Positions 1 to 11,690 of a DNA stretch of 62,097 nucleotides are shown piece by piece. Below the pieces are notes generated by a model. It had not been told where the DNA came from and did no database searches. It was given only the letters and a program-made list of their open reading frames with translations. A program made the position numbers and the translations under genes. Source of the stretch: Clostridium uliginosum (lineage in GTDB: Bacteria > Bacillota > Clostridia > Clostridiales > Clostridiaceae); NCBI RefSeq assembly GCF_900112485.1, contig NZ_FOMG01000024.1:1-62097 (forward strand), read 5' to 3'. Every line of letters starts with the position of its first letter. Position 1 is the first letter of the stretch.

Positions 1-78
<78 letters not shown>

Positions 79-226
79 TTAATCTTAGCTTACTCTAAAA
101 AGAATTGCTGGTTTACTTAAATGTATTTATCTATATTCTGTTCAATTTTCAAAGACCATATTCTTTCGCTTTCAACATTACGTTGTCGGCTTTTGTTTTA
201 ACTTGTCACCCTCAAGCGACTTCCTT
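79..226 (-). promoter_or_regulatory. rRNA leader with boxA-like segment
   Basis: This is the transcribed leader between the rRNA promoter and 16S. On the minus strand, near 141-158, it contains GGTCTTTGAAAATTGAAC, the motif commonly found in clostridial rRNA leaders and spacers, which resembles an antitermination boxA and pre-16S processing region. The motif is directly visible; its role here is inferred from other rRNA operons. Confidence 0.5.
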
Positions 227-255
227 AGTATATCACTTGGTTTAGATATTGTCAA
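227..255 (-). promoter_or_regulatory. rRNA operon promoter
   Basis: On the minus strand a perfect -35 TTGACA (250-255) is separated by 17 bp from TATACT (227-232), a near-consensus vegetative promoter about 150 bp upstream of 16S. No second promoter of similar quality was seen up to position 560. Confidence 0.88.
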
Positions 256-563
256 CAAGTTTTTTTAAGCTTTCAAACTTTCTTTCCAGATGTTTTTCTT
301 AGCTCATCTTGTTGTGTACATCTCTTAGCGACGTGTTTTATCTTACCATACATAATATAATAATCATTACAATTATATCAACAATATAATTAAATAAATT
401 GTATTTACTTATAAATACTTAATTATTCTTAATTATTCTTATATAGACACACTAGGAACATATTACGTGTTTTTTTGTGTCTGTACGTATTAAATAATGA
501 TTATAATACTGATTTTGTAACATTTATTTATAACATATACCTATAATTACTTTAAATTAGAGT
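256..563. other. AT-rich spacer between rRNA promoter and gyrA terminator
   Basis: No gene is supported here. The only visible structure is a weak inverted repeat, AGACACA at 445-451 and TGTGTCT at 476-482, with a T-run inside the right half. Confidence 0.5.
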
Positions 564-610
564 TAAAAAAAGAACTATGAAATAAATTATACATCTACTT
601 CATAGTTCTC
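564..610 (-). terminator. gyrA operon terminator
   Basis: Inverted arms AGAACTATGAA (571-581) and TTCATAGTTCT (599-609) form a hairpin that, on the minus strand, is followed by a run of seven T (complement of the A-run at 564-570). It lies 45 bp beyond the gyrA stop codon and separates the gyr operon from the rRNA operon. Confidence 0.88.
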
Positions 611-654
611 ATATTAATTAATATTACTTTTAGTATTTAAATAAACCTATTAGT

Positions 655-3201
655 TTATTCTTCTGACTCATCATCCGTATCATTAGTTGCTTTGTTTATT
701 AATCTTTCTATACTATTATCTGATCCATTATCGATACTATTATCTGATTCATCTATTTTATCATCGTCTTCTATCGATATATCACTACTTAATATTTTAG
801 CTATTGCTACTACTTTTTCTTCGTCATTAGTCCTCATTAAGGTTACACCCATTGCAGACCTGCTTGTAATAGAAATATCAGATACATTTATTCTAATTGC
901 TACACCATTTGTATTTATAAGCATTAACTCGTCGTCAACTTTGCAAATTGTAGCTGCAACTAATTTACCTGTTTTTTCACTGATTTTATATGTTATTAAA
1001 CCTACTCCACCTCTATTTTGAATTTTATATTCACTAACTGGAGTTCTTTTTCCAAACCCATTTTCACTAATTACTAATAGTTCTTCGTCATCAACTGCAA
1101 TATCCATACATACAGCTATATCATCATGTTTTAAATTAATAGCTTTAACCCCTGATGCTGTTCTTCCCATGGCTCTAACATTTTTTTCATTAAATCTTAC
1201 AGCATAACCATTTTGAGTTACTACCATAATATTAGCATCACCATAAGTTATTTTAACTTTTAATAATTCATCACCATCTCTTAAGTTAATTGATATTAAT
1301 CCATTTTTCCTTAAATTCTTAAATTCGCTTAAAGGAGTCTTTTTTACAATACCTTGCTTCGTACCCATAAATAAAAATCCTTCTTTACGCTTATCTGTTA
1401 CTGTTAATACAGTTTGTATCTTTTCATTAGGCTCAATAGCTATTAAATTAATAAGATTAGTACCTTTTGCCTGTCTTCCTGCATCAGGTATTTCATATGC
1501 TCTTAATTTATAAACTCTTCCCCTGTTAGTAAAGAATAATACATCAGAGTGAGTAGAAGTTATCATTATATGATCAACAAAATCATCATCTTTGGTAGAC
1601 ATTGCTTGTATTCCTCTGCCGCCTCTTCTTTGTGCTGAATAAGCATCTGATGAAATTCTCTTGATATATCCCGACTTAGTTAATGTAATAACAACATCTT
1701 CTTCTTGGATAAGATCTTCGATATCTATTTCATTAACAACCTTCTCAATATCACTTCTTCTCTCATCTCCATATTTAGCTTTTATTTCTAAGAGTTCATC
1801 TTTTATAACTCCTAATAATTTTTCTTCACTAGCTAATATAGATTTTAAATATTCCATTTGTTTCATTAACTCTGCATATTCTTCTTCAATCTTTCCTCGT
1901 TCTAATCCTGTTAATCTTCTTAACTTCATTTCTAATATAGCTTGACATTGTTTCTCTGAAAGACTAAATTCCTCTATCAATAAGTTCTTAGCAATTTCAC
2001 TTGTAGGTGAACTTCTAATTATACTTATAACTCTATCTATATTATCAAGGGCAATTCTTAGACCTTCTAATATATGTGCTCTTGCTTCAGCTTTATTTAA
2101 TTCAAAAACAGTTCTTCTTGTTATGACTTCCTTTTGGAAATCTATATAATGAGTTAATACTTGTTTTAAATTTAACACCTTAGTTTCATTGTTTACTAAC
2201 GCTAACATAATAACACCAAAGGTATCTTGTAATTTTGTATGTTTATATAATAAATTTAATACTATGCTAGGATTAGAATCCCTTTTTAATTCAATTACTA
2301 TTCTCATACCGTCTCTATCTGATTCGTCTCTTAAATCAGATATACCAGTAATTTTTTTATCTTTTACTAAATCAGCAATATTTTCTATAAGTCTTGCTTT
2401 ATTTACTTGATATGGAATTTCACTAACTATTATTTTATGTCTTCCATTCTCCTCTTCAATTTCAGATTTAGCTCTAACTACAATTTTTCCTCTTCCAGTT
2501 TCATAAGCTGCTCTTATTCCTGCTTTACCCATTATTGTAGCACCTGTTGGAAAATCTGGTCCTTTGATTATAGTCATAAGTTCTAATATTGTTGCTTCTG
2601 GATTATCTATAAGCATTATAGTTCCATCTATTACTTCACCTAAGTTATGTGGTGGTATATTAGTTGCCATTCCAACTGCAATACCAGATGAACCATTAAC
2701 TAATAAATTGGGAAATCTAGATGGTAATACTGTTGGTTCTTGTTCTTCACCATCAAAATTAGGCATAAAATTAACTGTATCTTTATTTATATCTCTCAGC
2801 ATTTCTACAGCTATTTTATTCATTTTAGCCTCTGTATATCTCATTGCAGCTGCACTGTCACCATCAACAGATCCAAAGTTACCATGTCCATCGACTAGCA
2901 TATATCTCATTGAAAAATCTTGCGCCATTCTAACTAATGCATCATAAACAGAAGAATCTCCATGTGGATGATACTTACCTAAAACATCTCCAACTATTCT
3001 AGCACACTTTCTGTATCCTTTTTCTGGTGATAAACCTAATACTTGCATAGAATATAGTATTCTTCTATGTACAGGCTTTAATCCATCTCTAACATCTGGT
3101 AATGCACGACCTACTATAACACTCATGGCATAGTCTATATAACATTTTTTCATTTCGTTTTTTATATCTACAGGTATAATTTTTCCCTCATTGAATTCCA
3201 T
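655..3201 (-). CDS. gyrA: DNA gyrase subunit A
   Basis: GyrA is the breakage-reunion subunit of the A2B2 gyrase that introduces negative supercoils using ATP. The preferred start is the ATG at 3201, preceded by GAGGTG with 6-nt spacing; a GTG nine bases upstream lies inside that ribosome-binding site. With this start the catalytic tyrosine in [10 protein letters not shown] is Y122, and the quinolone-pocket residues S83 and D87 in [10 protein letters not shown] keep E. coli numbering. The 848-residue protein ends with the six-bladed C-terminal DNA-wrapping domain (repeated R-G-G and A-x-G motifs from about residue 500) and a poorly conserved acidic, Ser/Asp-rich tail. It follows gyrB after 22 bp, so the two are probably cotranscribed. 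Confidence 0.98.
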   Translation of the reverse strand: MEFNEGKIIPVDIKNEMKKCYIDYAMSVIVGRALPDVRDGLKPVHRRILYSMQVLGLSPEKGYRKCARIVGDVLGKYHPHGDSSVYDALVRMAQDFSMRYMLVDGHGNFGSVDGDSAAAMRYTEAKMNKIAVEMLRDINKDTVNFMPNFDGEEQEPTVLPSRFPNLLVNGSSGIAVGMATNIPPHNLGEVIDGTIMLIDNPEATILELMTIIKGPDFPTGATIMGKAGIRAAYETGRGKIVVRAKSEIEEENGRHKIIVSEIPYQVNKARLIENIADLVKDKKITGISDLRDESDRDGMRIVIELKRDSNPSIVLNLLYKHTKLQDTFGVIMLALVNNETKVLNLKQVLTHYIDFQKEVITRRTVFELNKAEARAHILEGLRIALDNIDRVISIIRSSPTSEIAKNLLIEEFSLSEKQCQAILEMKLRRLTGLERGKIEEEYAELMKQMEYLKSILASEEKLLGVIKDELLEIKAKYGDERRSDIEKVVNEIDIEDLIQEEDVVITLTKSGYIKRISSDAYSAQRRGGRGIQAMSTKDDDFVDHIMITSTHSDVLFFTNRGRVYKLRAYEIPDAGRQAKGTNLINLIAIEPNEKIQTVLTVTDKRKEGFLFMGTKQGIVKKTPLSEFKNLRKNGLISINLRDGDELLKVKITYGDANIMVVTQNGYAVRFNEKNVRAMGRTASGVKAINLKHDDIAVCMDIAVDDEELLVISENGFGKRTPVSEYKIQNRGGVGLITYKISEKTGKLVAATICKVDDELMLINTNGVAIRINVSDISITSRSAMGVTLMRTNDEEKVVAIAKILSSDISIEDDDKIDESDNSIDNGSDNSIERLINKATNDTDDESEE

Positions 3202-3223
3202 GTACTTCACCTCATATTCAGTA

Positions 3224-5143
<1,920 letters not shown>

Positions 5144-5177
5144 CTAAATTTAATAAATATTTAAAATCAATATTATT

Positions 5178-5438
5178 TTAAGAATTATATTCTATATGAG
5201 TTCTTTTAGTTAATGTAGCTGATGATATTGGTGAAATATATATTTTACTCATATTATTAACTTCTGCAATAACAAATGATTTTGGCTTTTCATTCGTTAT
5301 TTTTTCTACAAATCCATCTTCTTCTGCCATTCTTAAAAATTGTATAGTATCAGAGCTATACATTGTATTTTCTAAATCAAATATTCCAATAATATCTTTT
5401 ATAGGGACCACAACATTTTCTCCTAAATGCAAAAACAC
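5178..5438 (-). CDS. remB: Extracellular matrix regulator RemB (DUF370 family)
   Basis: This small 86-residue protein matches the DUF370/RemB (YaaB) family, found between recF and gyrB in many Firmicutes. The visible family features are the N-terminal FLHLGENVVVPIKDIIGIFD and the later KSFVIAEV and SKIYISPISSATL strands. The related B. subtilis RemA is a DNA-binding activator of matrix genes; the role of RemB in clostridia is not defined, so function is by family only. The GTG start is chosen because AAAGGAGG lies 8 nt upstream. It sits 14 bp after recF. Confidence 0.9.
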   Translation of the reverse strand: MFLHLGENVVVPIKDIIGIFDLENTMYSSDTIQFLRMAEEDGFVEKITNEKPKSFVIAEVNNMSKIYISPISSATLTKRTHIEYNS

Positions 5439-5452
5439 TAAATATGCCTCCT

Positions 5453-6538
5453 TTAATTTAAGATTTCTCCATCATATACTTCAAAAATATTAGAATTCTC
5501 GTCTAAATAATCCTTCAAATCGTTAATTCCAGTACATGTTATTATTGTTTGTATGTTGTTAAGAGTACCTAATACATATCTTTTTCTATTTATATCAAGC
5601 TCAGAAAGAACATCATCTAATAATAAAACAGGATATTCCCCTGTTGTTTCTTTAATAATCTTAAGAGAAGAAAATTTCATAGTTAAAACTGCAGTCCTCT
5701 GTTGTCCCTGTGATCCAAATTTTTTAACATCAACATTATTTATAAACACATTAAAATCATCTCTATGCGGTCCTATTGAAGTTAATCCTTTTTCTCTGTC
5801 TCTTGAAATATTATCCCTTAGTTTTTCTAAGAAGTTATCTCTAAAATTATTTGTAAATTTAATTATAGAATCATATTTGAAACTTATTTTTTCTTTTCCG
5901 GAAGTTATTTCATCATGGATTTTATTTCCATAAAAATTTATCTTATCTATATATTTTAACCTTTCTTGGATAATATAATCAGCATATTGTGATAATTGTA
6001 AATTATATACTTCCAACATATCCTCATTAAAGTTTCTTGACCTTAAAAGAATATTTCTTTCATTCAATGTTTTATTATATTGAACTAAGTTAAAATAATA
6101 TTTTTTATTTATTTGGCATAATTCCATATCTAAAAATTTTCTTCTTATACCTGGAGATTCTTTTATAATTTTTAAATCCTCCGGTGAAAACATAACCACA
6201 TTGAATGTTCCAAAAAGTTCATCTATCTTATTTATTTTTATAGAATTTACTTTTATAGCTTTTTTTCCATCTCTCAATATTTTTATATCTATTTTTTTAT
6301 CTAATCTCATTTTCCCTACAAACAAACTTATATAAGCCTCATTATTATTCCAATTTATCAAATCCTTATCTCTTGAAGTTCTATGAGATTTAGAAAATGC
6401 GCAATAATAAATAGCTTCTAGGATATTTGTTTTGCCTTGAGCATTATCACCTATAAACACATTAACGTTTTGACCCAAATTTATTTGTAATTGTTTATAA
6501 TTTCTATAATTAGCTAACATTATCGTTTTAATATACAT
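5453..6538 (-). CDS. recF: DNA replication and repair protein RecF
   Basis: RecF is an SMC-like ATPase that helps load RecA at gapped DNA with RecO and RecR. The 361-residue protein starts MYIKTIMLANYRNYKQLQI, typical of the family. It has a Walker A at about residues 30-37 (GDNAQGKTN), the signature-like GSQGQQRTAVL and a Walker B LLLDDVLSELD near the C-terminus. Its position after dnaA, dnaN and the S4 gene is the conserved origin order. The ribosome-binding site is weak (ATAGGTG), so translation may be modest. Confidence 0.97.
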   Translation of the reverse strand: MYIKTIMLANYRNYKQLQINLGQNVNVFIGDNAQGKTNILEAIYYCAFSKSHRTSRDKDLINWNNNEAYISLFVGKMRLDKKIDIKILRDGKKAIKVNSIKINKIDELFGTFNVVMFSPEDLKIIKESPGIRRKFLDMELCQINKKYYFNLVQYNKTLNERNILLRSRNFNEDMLEVYNLQLSQYADYIIQERLKYIDKINFYGNKIHDEITSGKEKISFKYDSIIKFTNNFRDNFLEKLRDNISRDREKGLTSIGPHRDDFNVFINNVDVKKFGSQGQQRTAVLTMKFSSLKIIKETTGEYPVLLLDDVLSELDINRKRYVLGTLNNIQTIITCTGINDLKDYLDENSNIFEVYDGEILN

Positions 6539-6607
6539 AAAAATACACCTATATTAATTATAGCATAATAAAAAAGTAACCGCTTGTTTATTACACAAAT
6601 TAAATAT

Positions 6608-6814
6608 CTATATTATTTCAAATTCTTCATTTTCAAATTCTATAACATCACCAATTTTTAATTTTTTACCTCTTTGAAGACATATCTCTCCATTAATTTT
6701 TATTAAACCTTCTTGTATATATATTTTAGCTTCTGATCCTAATGAAGCTATTCCACTCCACTTTAAAAATGCATCTAATTTTATAATTTCAGTATTAATC
6801 TTAACTTTATTCAT
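6608..6814 (-). CDS. yaaA: S4-domain RNA-binding protein, YaaA/RlbA type
   Basis: This 68-residue protein consists almost entirely of one S4 RNA-binding fold. KLDAFLKWSGIASLGSEAKIYI is the helical part, and the GLIKINGEICLQRGKKLKIGD loop-strand matches S4 proteins. Single-S4 proteins of this type lie between dnaN and recF across Firmicutes. They are linked to ribosome assembly or RNA binding by family, but no specific target can be read from the sequence. It sits 37 bp after dnaN and probably shares its transcript. Confidence 0.9.
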   Translation of the reverse strand: MNKVKINTEIIKLDAFLKWSGIASLGSEAKIYIQEGLIKINGEICLQRGKKLKIGDVIEFENEEFEII

Positions 6815-6851
6815 TTTTAATGTATAAATATTCTAAAATATTTATTTCCTC

Positions 6852-7952
6852 CTATCTCATTAATCTTACTGGTAATACTAAATATTTTGAACTCTCACTA
6901 TCTTTTTCTTTAATTACACATGGACTTATTCCTGATGTCATTTCCATAACAATTTCATCGTCTTCCATATTTTTTAAAACGTCTAATAAATATCTTGAAT
7001 TAAATGCAATTTGAATTTCGTCACCTTGCAATTTCATTGCAACTTCTTCCCTGACTTTTCCCAATTGAGAATTAGATGTGATTATTAAAGCATCATCTTG
7101 AACATCTAATTTTATCAAATTAGTATTTCCATCCTTAGCCATTAAAGATGCTCTTTCTATACCATTTTGTAATTCTTGTCTATTTATAGTAACTAGTAAT
7201 TTATGTTCTTGTGGTAATAGTGAATTATAATTTACAAATTTTCCATCTAATAATCTAGATATTATTTTAGTGTTTTCTAAATTAAATAATATATGATTAT
7301 TAGTAAATGTTATATATACACTTTTATCATTATCTTCTAAAATTTTAGATACTTCAACTAAAGTTCTTCCAGGGATAACGACTTCGATATCAATATCGGT
7401 ATCTAGAAATTCACTTCTTATAGCTAATCTATATCCATCTAATGACACTAAATTCAAATTTTTATTTTTAACTTTAAATAGTATTCCTTGAAGTATTGGT
7501 CTAGTTTCATCTTGAGCGATTGCAAAAGACGTACCTTTAATCATATTTCTAAGTATACTTTCATTTACTTCTATTTTTAAATTTTCATCTATATCTGGAA
7601 TTGATGGATATTCATTTGCATTCATATACACAATATTAAATACTGATCTCTCACAAGTAATCTGTATTAAGCCATCTTCAGTTGTTTCTATCTTTATATT
7701 TGAATTAGGAAACTTTCTAATTATTTCTCCAAATATTTTTGCATCAATAACTATTTCACCATTTTCTATAACATCTGCTTTTACTGTTGTTTGTATACTA
7801 ATATCCATATCTGAACCAATTAGTGTTAAACCACTTTTAGTAGCATTTATGTAGATACCCTCTAAAATTTGCATAGTTGATTTTCCAGTAATAGCTTTTT
7901 GAGCTATTGAAATACCTTCTAGTAATTTATGTTTTTCACATATAAAAATCAT
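6852..7952 (-). CDS. dnaN: DNA polymerase III beta subunit (sliding clamp)
   Basis: DnaN forms the ring-shaped dimeric clamp that tethers replicative polymerase to DNA and docks other partners. The 366-residue length is standard. The three clamp domains can be followed: N-terminal KSTMQILEGIYINATKSGL, the central RPILQGILF segment with DGYRLAIRS, and the C-terminal FNSRYLLDVLKN through the end LVLPVRLMR, which is the characteristic clamp C-terminus that lines the partner pocket. It follows dnaA across the origin spacer at 7953-8213. Confidence 0.98.
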   Translation of the reverse strand: MIFICEKHKLLEGISIAQKAITGKSTMQILEGIYINATKSGLTLIGSDMDISIQTTVKADVIENGEIVIDAKIFGEIIRKFPNSNIKIETTEDGLIQITCERSVFNIVYMNANEYPSIPDIDENLKIEVNESILRNMIKGTSFAIAQDETRPILQGILFKVKNKNLNLVSLDGYRLAIRSEFLDTDIDIEVVIPGRTLVEVSKILEDNDKSVYITFTNNHILFNLENTKIISRLLDGKFVNYNSLLPQEHKLLVTINRQELQNGIERASLMAKDGNTNLIKLDVQDDALIITSNSQLGKVREEVAMKLQGDEIQIAFNSRYLLDVLKNMEDDEIVMEMTSGISPCVIKEKDSESSKYLVLPVRLMR

Positions 7953-8213
7953 ATAAGTTCCTCCTTGTTATTAACATGTCTTTAAAGGCTTAATTAGGAT
8001 AGATAGATATATAAATATATAGTAATAGTAGTAGTAGGGAGTGTGAATTTGTTGATAACCCAGTGTAATGCAGTGATATCAACATATTTTTATGCAAAAA
8101 GATTGTGGATAAGTCGGTAACAAATTGCTCATCTTATCCACAGCTTTTGATATAATTTCAATATAATGATGTTATCCACAAGTTATTCAATAGTTATTAT
8201 GTAAATATGTTAA
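7953..8213. other. oriC: oriC part 2: dnaA-dnaN spacer with DnaA boxes and trio-like repeats
   Basis: Three perfect 9-bp DnaA boxes are present: TGTGGATAA at 8104-8112 and TTATCCACA at 8134-8142 and 8172-8180. A TTATCAACA-type box is at 8050-8058. Next to the latter, on the dnaN side, is a run of TAG-type trinucleotides (TAG TAA TAG TAG TAG TAG, 8020-8037) followed by a short G-rich patch and flanked by very AT-rich DNA (7990-8019). This box, GC patch, trio and AT-rich order matches the basal unwinding system described in B. subtilis, so opening of the duplex is inferred to occur here. Confidence 0.85.
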
Positions 8214-9557
8214 TTAGTTTTGAGTTACCTTTTTTGTTATATCAGCAACAGTATGCTGCAAGCTCTCATCGCTCTTTAGGTTTTCAGAAATTTTTTCATA
8301 AGCATGTATTACAGTAGTATGGTCTCTCCCTCCAAATTCTTCTCCAATTTTAGGTAGAGACATATCAGTTAACTTTCTAGTTAAATACATAGCTATTTGT
8401 CTTGGATAGGCAACATTTCTTGTTCTTCTTTGAGATTTTAACTCTTCTACTTTTAAATTAAAATAATTAGCAACTATATCTTGAATAGAATCAATAGTTA
8501 CATGTTTTCCTTGTTTTTTAGATATTATATCTTTAAGAGCTTCGGAAGCTAGATCAACAGTAACTTCTCTATTAGTTAATGATGAATACGCTATTATTCT
8601 TATTAAAGCGCCTTCTAATTCTCTAATATTAGATTTAATTTTTGTTGCTATATATCCCATAACTTCATTTGCAACATTTAAGTTTTCTACATCAGCTTTT
8701 TTCTTAAGAATAGCCATTCTAGTTTCAAAATCTGGAACTTGGATGTCAGCAATTAACCCCCATTCAAATCTAGATCTTAATCTATCTTCTAATGTTGGAA
8801 TTTCTTTTGGTGGACGGTCAGATGATAATATTATTTGTTTATTAGCATCATGCAATTCATTAAATGTATGAAAGAATTCTTCTTGAGTACGTTCTTTACC
8901 AGCTATGAATTGTATATCATCTATAAGCAAAACATCTACATTTCTATATTTATTTCTAAACTCTTCATTTTTATCATCTTTAATAGCATTAATTAATTCA
9001 TTTGTAAATTTTTCTGATGACACATAAACTACTTTAGCATTTATATTGTTTTGTAGGATATAATGGCCAATTGCATGCATTAAATGAGTCTTTCCAAGTC
9101 CTACTCCTCCATAAATAAACAAAGGATTATAAGCTTTAGCTGGGGACTCAGCAACAGCTAAGGATGCAGCATGAGCAAATCTATTACTATTACCTATTAC
9201 AAATGAATTAAAAGTATATTTAGGATTTAAAGTAGAAGACATTTCATCATTAACAATGATATTTTTTTTTATTTTATTATTTTGAGTTTTATCATCAATA
9301 TCATTATCTGATGCTATAAAAAATTCGATTTCATATAATTTTGAGCAAACAGCTTCTATAGAATTAGCAACTAGGCTTTTATATCTTTTATCTAAAATAT
9401 CTTGAGTAAAAGAGTTAGGAACACTTATTTTTATGCTTTTATCAGATATAGAGATTGGTTCACAGCTCTTGATCCAAGTATTAAAGCTGACTTCACTCAT
9501 TTCACTTTTTATAATATTTAGGGTTTTTCCCCATAATTGTTTAAGGTCAGCATCCAT
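8214..9557 (-). CDS. dnaA: Chromosomal replication initiator protein DnaA
   Basis: DnaA is the AAA+ initiator that binds 9-bp boxes at oriC, opens the duplex and recruits helicase. The 447-residue protein has the N-terminal helicase/partner domain (about 1-85), a short variable linker, Walker [10 protein letters not shown] at 150-158, Walker B LIDDIQF from 211, and the C-terminal helix-turn-helix with [15 protein letters not shown], the box-reading signature. The start ATG is preceded by GGAGGATTAAA. DnaA boxes flank the gene on both sides, so autoregulation is expected. Confidence 0.98.
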   Translation of the reverse strand: MDADLKQLWGKTLNIIKSEMSEVSFNTWIKSCEPISISDKSIKISVPNSFTQDILDKRYKSLVANSIEAVCSKLYEIEFFIASDNDIDDKTQNNKIKKNIIVNDEMSSTLNPKYTFNSFVIGNSNRFAHAASLAVAESPAKAYNPLFIYGGVGLGKTHLMHAIGHYILQNNINAKVVYVSSEKFTNELINAIKDDKNEEFRNKYRNVDVLLIDDIQFIAGKERTQEEFFHTFNELHDANKQIILSSDRPPKEIPTLEDRLRSRFEWGLIADIQVPDFETRMAILKKKADVENLNVANEVMGYIATKIKSNIRELEGALIRIIAYSSLTNREVTVDLASEALKDIISKKQGKHVTIDSIQDIVANYFNLKVEELKSQRRTRNVAYPRQIAMYLTRKLTDMSLPKIGEEFGGRDHTTVIHAYEKISENLKSDESLQHTVADITKKVTQN

Positions 9558-9601
9558 TTTTAATCCTCCAATATTATTTTAAGAAAAAATTTTTGGGTTG
9601 T

Positions 9602-9630
9602 AATATATAGATTATTAACATAGATATCAA
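9602..9630 (-). promoter_or_regulatory. Candidate dnaA promoter
   Basis: On the minus strand TTGATA (9625-9630) and TATATT (9602-9607) are 17 bp apart, placing transcription about 40 bp upstream of the dnaA start. The nearest DnaA box (9677-9685) is about 50 bp upstream of the -35, so feedback by DnaA is plausible. Other AT-rich hexamer pairs are possible in this stretch. Confidence 0.5.
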
Positions 9631-9676
9631 CAATATAATATGTAGTATGTTTTAATTGTTGACTAAGAGCATAAAG

Positions 9677-9980
9677 TTATACACATGTTAATAAGTTATT
9701 TAAAAAAATATCTATACAGATAGTTATCAACAATAATAAAATTATGTATAAGAATATTATTAAAAGTGCATAATTTGAGATAAAATAAGCAAAATATAAT
9801 GTGATAGAATCATATAAATATGAAAAATGAACAAGTTATGCACATATTTATCCACAGCTGTGGATAAAAACAATTAAAATTAAGTTATACACAGTTACAG
9901 TATTTATAATAACATAAGTAATTGTGCATATTCAAGAAGTTATCCACAAAAATATATCTATAAAAATCTATTTATCAACA
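9677..9980. other. oriC: oriC part 1: DnaA-box cluster between dnaA and rpmH
   Basis: A dense group of boxes is visible. TTATACACA lies at 9677-9685 and 9885-9893, TTATGCACA at 9836-9844, and TTATCCACA at 9848-9856 and 9940-9948. TGTGGATAA is at 9859-9867, and TTATCAACA variants are at 9724-9732 and 9972-9980. Two one-mismatch sites are at 9765-9773 and 9923-9931. The pair at 9848-9867 forms the palindrome TTATCCACAGCTGTGGATAA. Together with the dnaA-dnaN spacer this makes a bipartite origin, as known for B. subtilis and clostridia. Confidence 0.92.
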
Positions 9981-9992
9981 TTTAGTATTGTC

Positions 9993-10021
9993 TTGACATA
10001 AAATTAGGATATATATATAAT
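9993..10021 (+). promoter_or_regulatory. rpmH promoter
   Basis: A perfect TTGACA (9993-9998) and a perfect TATAAT (10016-10021) are separated by 17 bp, about 75 bp upstream of rpmH. The last DnaA-like box ends 13 bp before the -35, so origin binding could influence this promoter. Confidence 0.9.
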
Positions 10022-10094
10022 AGAAAAGTAAAATTTAAAATCACAGAAAGTATAGTTTTTACTATAAATAATAAATTTAAGGGGGTGCAGTTAA

Positions 10095-10229
10095 ATGTTC
10101 ATGACTTATCAACCAAAAAAGAAACAAAGAAAAAGGGAGCATGGCTTCAGAAAAAGAATGAGCACTCAATCAGGAAGAAACATTCTTAGAAAAAGAAGAC
10201 AAAAAGGAAGAAAAAAATTAACAGCATAA
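10095..10229 (+). CDS. rpmH: 50S ribosomal protein L34
   Basis: This 44-residue, very basic protein reads [18 protein letters not shown] and continues with [18 protein letters not shown] to the end KGRKKLTA, a clear L34. L34 is a small component of the large ribosomal subunit. The ribosome-binding site GGGGGTG lies 7 nt upstream of the ATG. It is the first gene of the rightward rpmH-rnpA-yidD-yidC-khpB run beside the origin, the usual Firmicute order. A hairpin after it may set its level relative to rnpA. Confidence 0.97.
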   Translation: MFMTYQPKKKQRKREHGFRKRMSTQSGRNILRKRRQKGRKKLTA

Positions 10230-10254
10230 GGGCCGCATTAAGTGGCCTTTTTTC
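10229..10254 (+). terminator. Hairpin after rpmH, partial terminator or attenuator
   Basis: GGCCGC and GTGGCC pair (one G-T pair) around a 5-nt loop and are followed by six T (10247-10252). It lies between rpmH and rnpA, where partial termination would give more L34 than RnpA. Confidence 0.7.
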
Positions 10255-10278
10255 TGCAAATGCAGGAAAAAAGGAGTA

Positions 10279-10668
10279 ATGGAAATACCTATGATTTATA
10301 GATTGAAAAAAAATATAGAGTTTATAATTGTATATAAAAGAGGAAAGTCATTTGCAAATAATACCTTAGTAATGTATATGTTAAAGAACAAAAAAAATAA
10401 GGATAAAGATGGCATAGTATATAATAAAGTAGGTATTTCTGTAAGTAAAAAAGTTGGTAATAGTGTTGTTAGAAGCAAATGTAAAAGATTAATAACTGAA
10501 AGTTTTAGATTAAATTATGATAATATAATAAAGGGGTATGATTGTATTTTTATAGCAAGAAACCCCATGAAAAATAAAAATTACTTTGAAACTGAAAAGG
10601 CGATGAAGAATTTAATTAAAAAGGCAGGCTTATGTAATGATGAAAAAATTCTTAATAAGTCTAATTAA
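10279..10668 (+). CDS. rnpA: Ribonuclease P protein component
   Basis: RnpA is the protein cofactor of RNase P, which removes the 5' leader of pre-tRNAs. The family signature is visible as [29 protein letters not shown], with the basic RNA-binding helix (about residues 50-80 of 129). The start is uncertain: the ATG at 10279 has GGAG only 2 nt upstream, while the internal ATG at 10291, giving MIYRLKKN as in relatives, is 14 nt away. The 3' end overlaps yidD by 32 bp, so the two are probably translationally coupled. Confidence 0.95.
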   Translation: MEIPMIYRLKKNIEFIIVYKRGKSFANNTLVMYMLKNKKNKDKDGIVYNKVGISVSKKVGNSVVRSKCKRLITESFRLNYDNIIKGYDCIFIARNPMKNKNYFETEKAMKNLIKKAGLCNDEKILNKSN

Positions 10669-10849
10669 ATTTTATAGAAGATCTATTTCACCTCGGAGAA
10701 ATCCATGTTGTAGATTTACGCCAACTTGCTCACAGTATGCTTTAGATTCTATAGATAAGTATGGTACCATCAAGGGTAGCATAATGGCAATTTATAGAAT
10801 ATTAAGGTGTAATCCTTTTTGTAAAGGTGGGTATGATCCCGTAAAGTAA
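10637..10849 (+). CDS. yidD: Membrane protein insertion efficiency factor YidD
   Basis: This 70-residue protein has the YidD hallmark of conserved cysteines and basic residues: [18 protein letters not shown], then [15 protein letters not shown] at the end. It begins with an amphipathic helix ([17 protein letters not shown]) that would lie on the membrane. YidD assists YidC-dependent insertion, matching its place between rnpA and yidC. Translation begins inside the rnpA reading frame at ATGATG; either ATG could be used. Confidence 0.95.
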   Translation: MMKKFLISLIKFYRRSISPRRNPCCRFTPTCSQYALDSIDKYGTIKGSIMAIYRILRCNPFCKGGYDPVK

Positions 10850-10872
10850 CATATTAGGAGGTATAGATTTTA

Positions 10873-11646
10873 ATGTTTGAAAAAATAATTGGATTTATGG
10901 CTGATATATTTAATTCTTTACACACTTTTATAGTTAATATAGGAGTTCAGGATAAAGGATTATCTTATGTATTAGCTATACTTGTATTTACATTGATTAT
11001 TAGAGTACTTATCTTGCCATTTAACATTAAAGCAGCAAAGTCAACTCAAAGAATGCAAGAAGTTCAACCAGAGGTTAAAAAACTTCAAGAGAAGTATAAA
11101 GGTAATTCTGAAATGTTAAATGCAGAGATGATGAAGCTTTATAAAGAAAGAAATGTTAGTGTAACTGGAGGATGTTTACCTTCTTTATTACCATTACCAA
11201 TATTAATGGCATTATATTATGTATTCTATAGAATAGATGGTATGAATGGAGTGTCATTTTTATGGATTAAGGACTTAGGTGGTAAAGATACAGTATATAT
11301 ATTACCTATTTTAGCTGCGGTGTCAACATATCTACCATCTTATTTGATGAGTAAATCAACACCAGCAGATAGTTCACCTATGAATATGGGAACTATGAGT
11401 TTAGTTATGGCAGGAATGATGGGTTTTATGTCATTAAACTTTAAGTCAATATTAGTTTTATATTGGATAATCGGAAATGTTATTCAAACAGTACAAACAT
11501 ATTACTTAAATTATAGACCTGTAAAGAAAAAATTAGAACTAGCAAATTCACAGATAGTTAATGGTGAAGTTGCAGATAACAGTTTTGTTATGGATGTTGA
11601 ATCACCTAAAAATTTAGCTAGTACAAAAAAGAAAAAGAAGAAATAG
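10873..11646 (+). CDS. yidC: Membrane protein insertase YidC/Oxa1
   Basis: YidC inserts and folds membrane proteins, alone or with SecYEG. This 257-residue protein is the short Gram-positive form, with no large N-terminal periplasmic domain. TM segments appear at about 30-50 (VLAILVFTLIIRVLILPF, which contains the conserved hydrophilic-groove arginine), 95-115, 137-155, 172-190 and 193-212. A basic coiled-coil stretch (QEVQPEVKKLQEKYK) follows the first. The lysine-rich C-terminal tail can bind ribosomes. It lies 23 bp after yidD with GGAGG before the ATG. In spore formers one paralog is SpoIIIJ; the sequence alone does not decide which this is. Confidence 0.95.
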   Translation: MFEKIIGFMADIFNSLHTFIVNIGVQDKGLSYVLAILVFTLIIRVLILPFNIKAAKSTQRMQEVQPEVKKLQEKYKGNSEMLNAEMMKLYKERNVSVTGGCLPSLLPLPILMALYYVFYRIDGMNGVSFLWIKDLGGKDTVYILPILAAVSTYLPSYLMSKSTPADSSPMNMGTMSLVMAGMMGFMSLNFKSILVLYWIIGNVIQTVQTYYLNYRPVKKKLELANSQIVNGEVADNSFVMDVESPKNLASTKKKKKK

Positions 11647-11690
11647 ATTTATTTAAGATTTGCTATGGATATTAAGGTGGTGAATTAGGG

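Noticed and set aside
692..2947. Several plus-strand open frames opposite gyrA
   Set aside because: They are antisense shadows of a fully supported gyrA, with no ribosome-binding sites or recognisable proteins.
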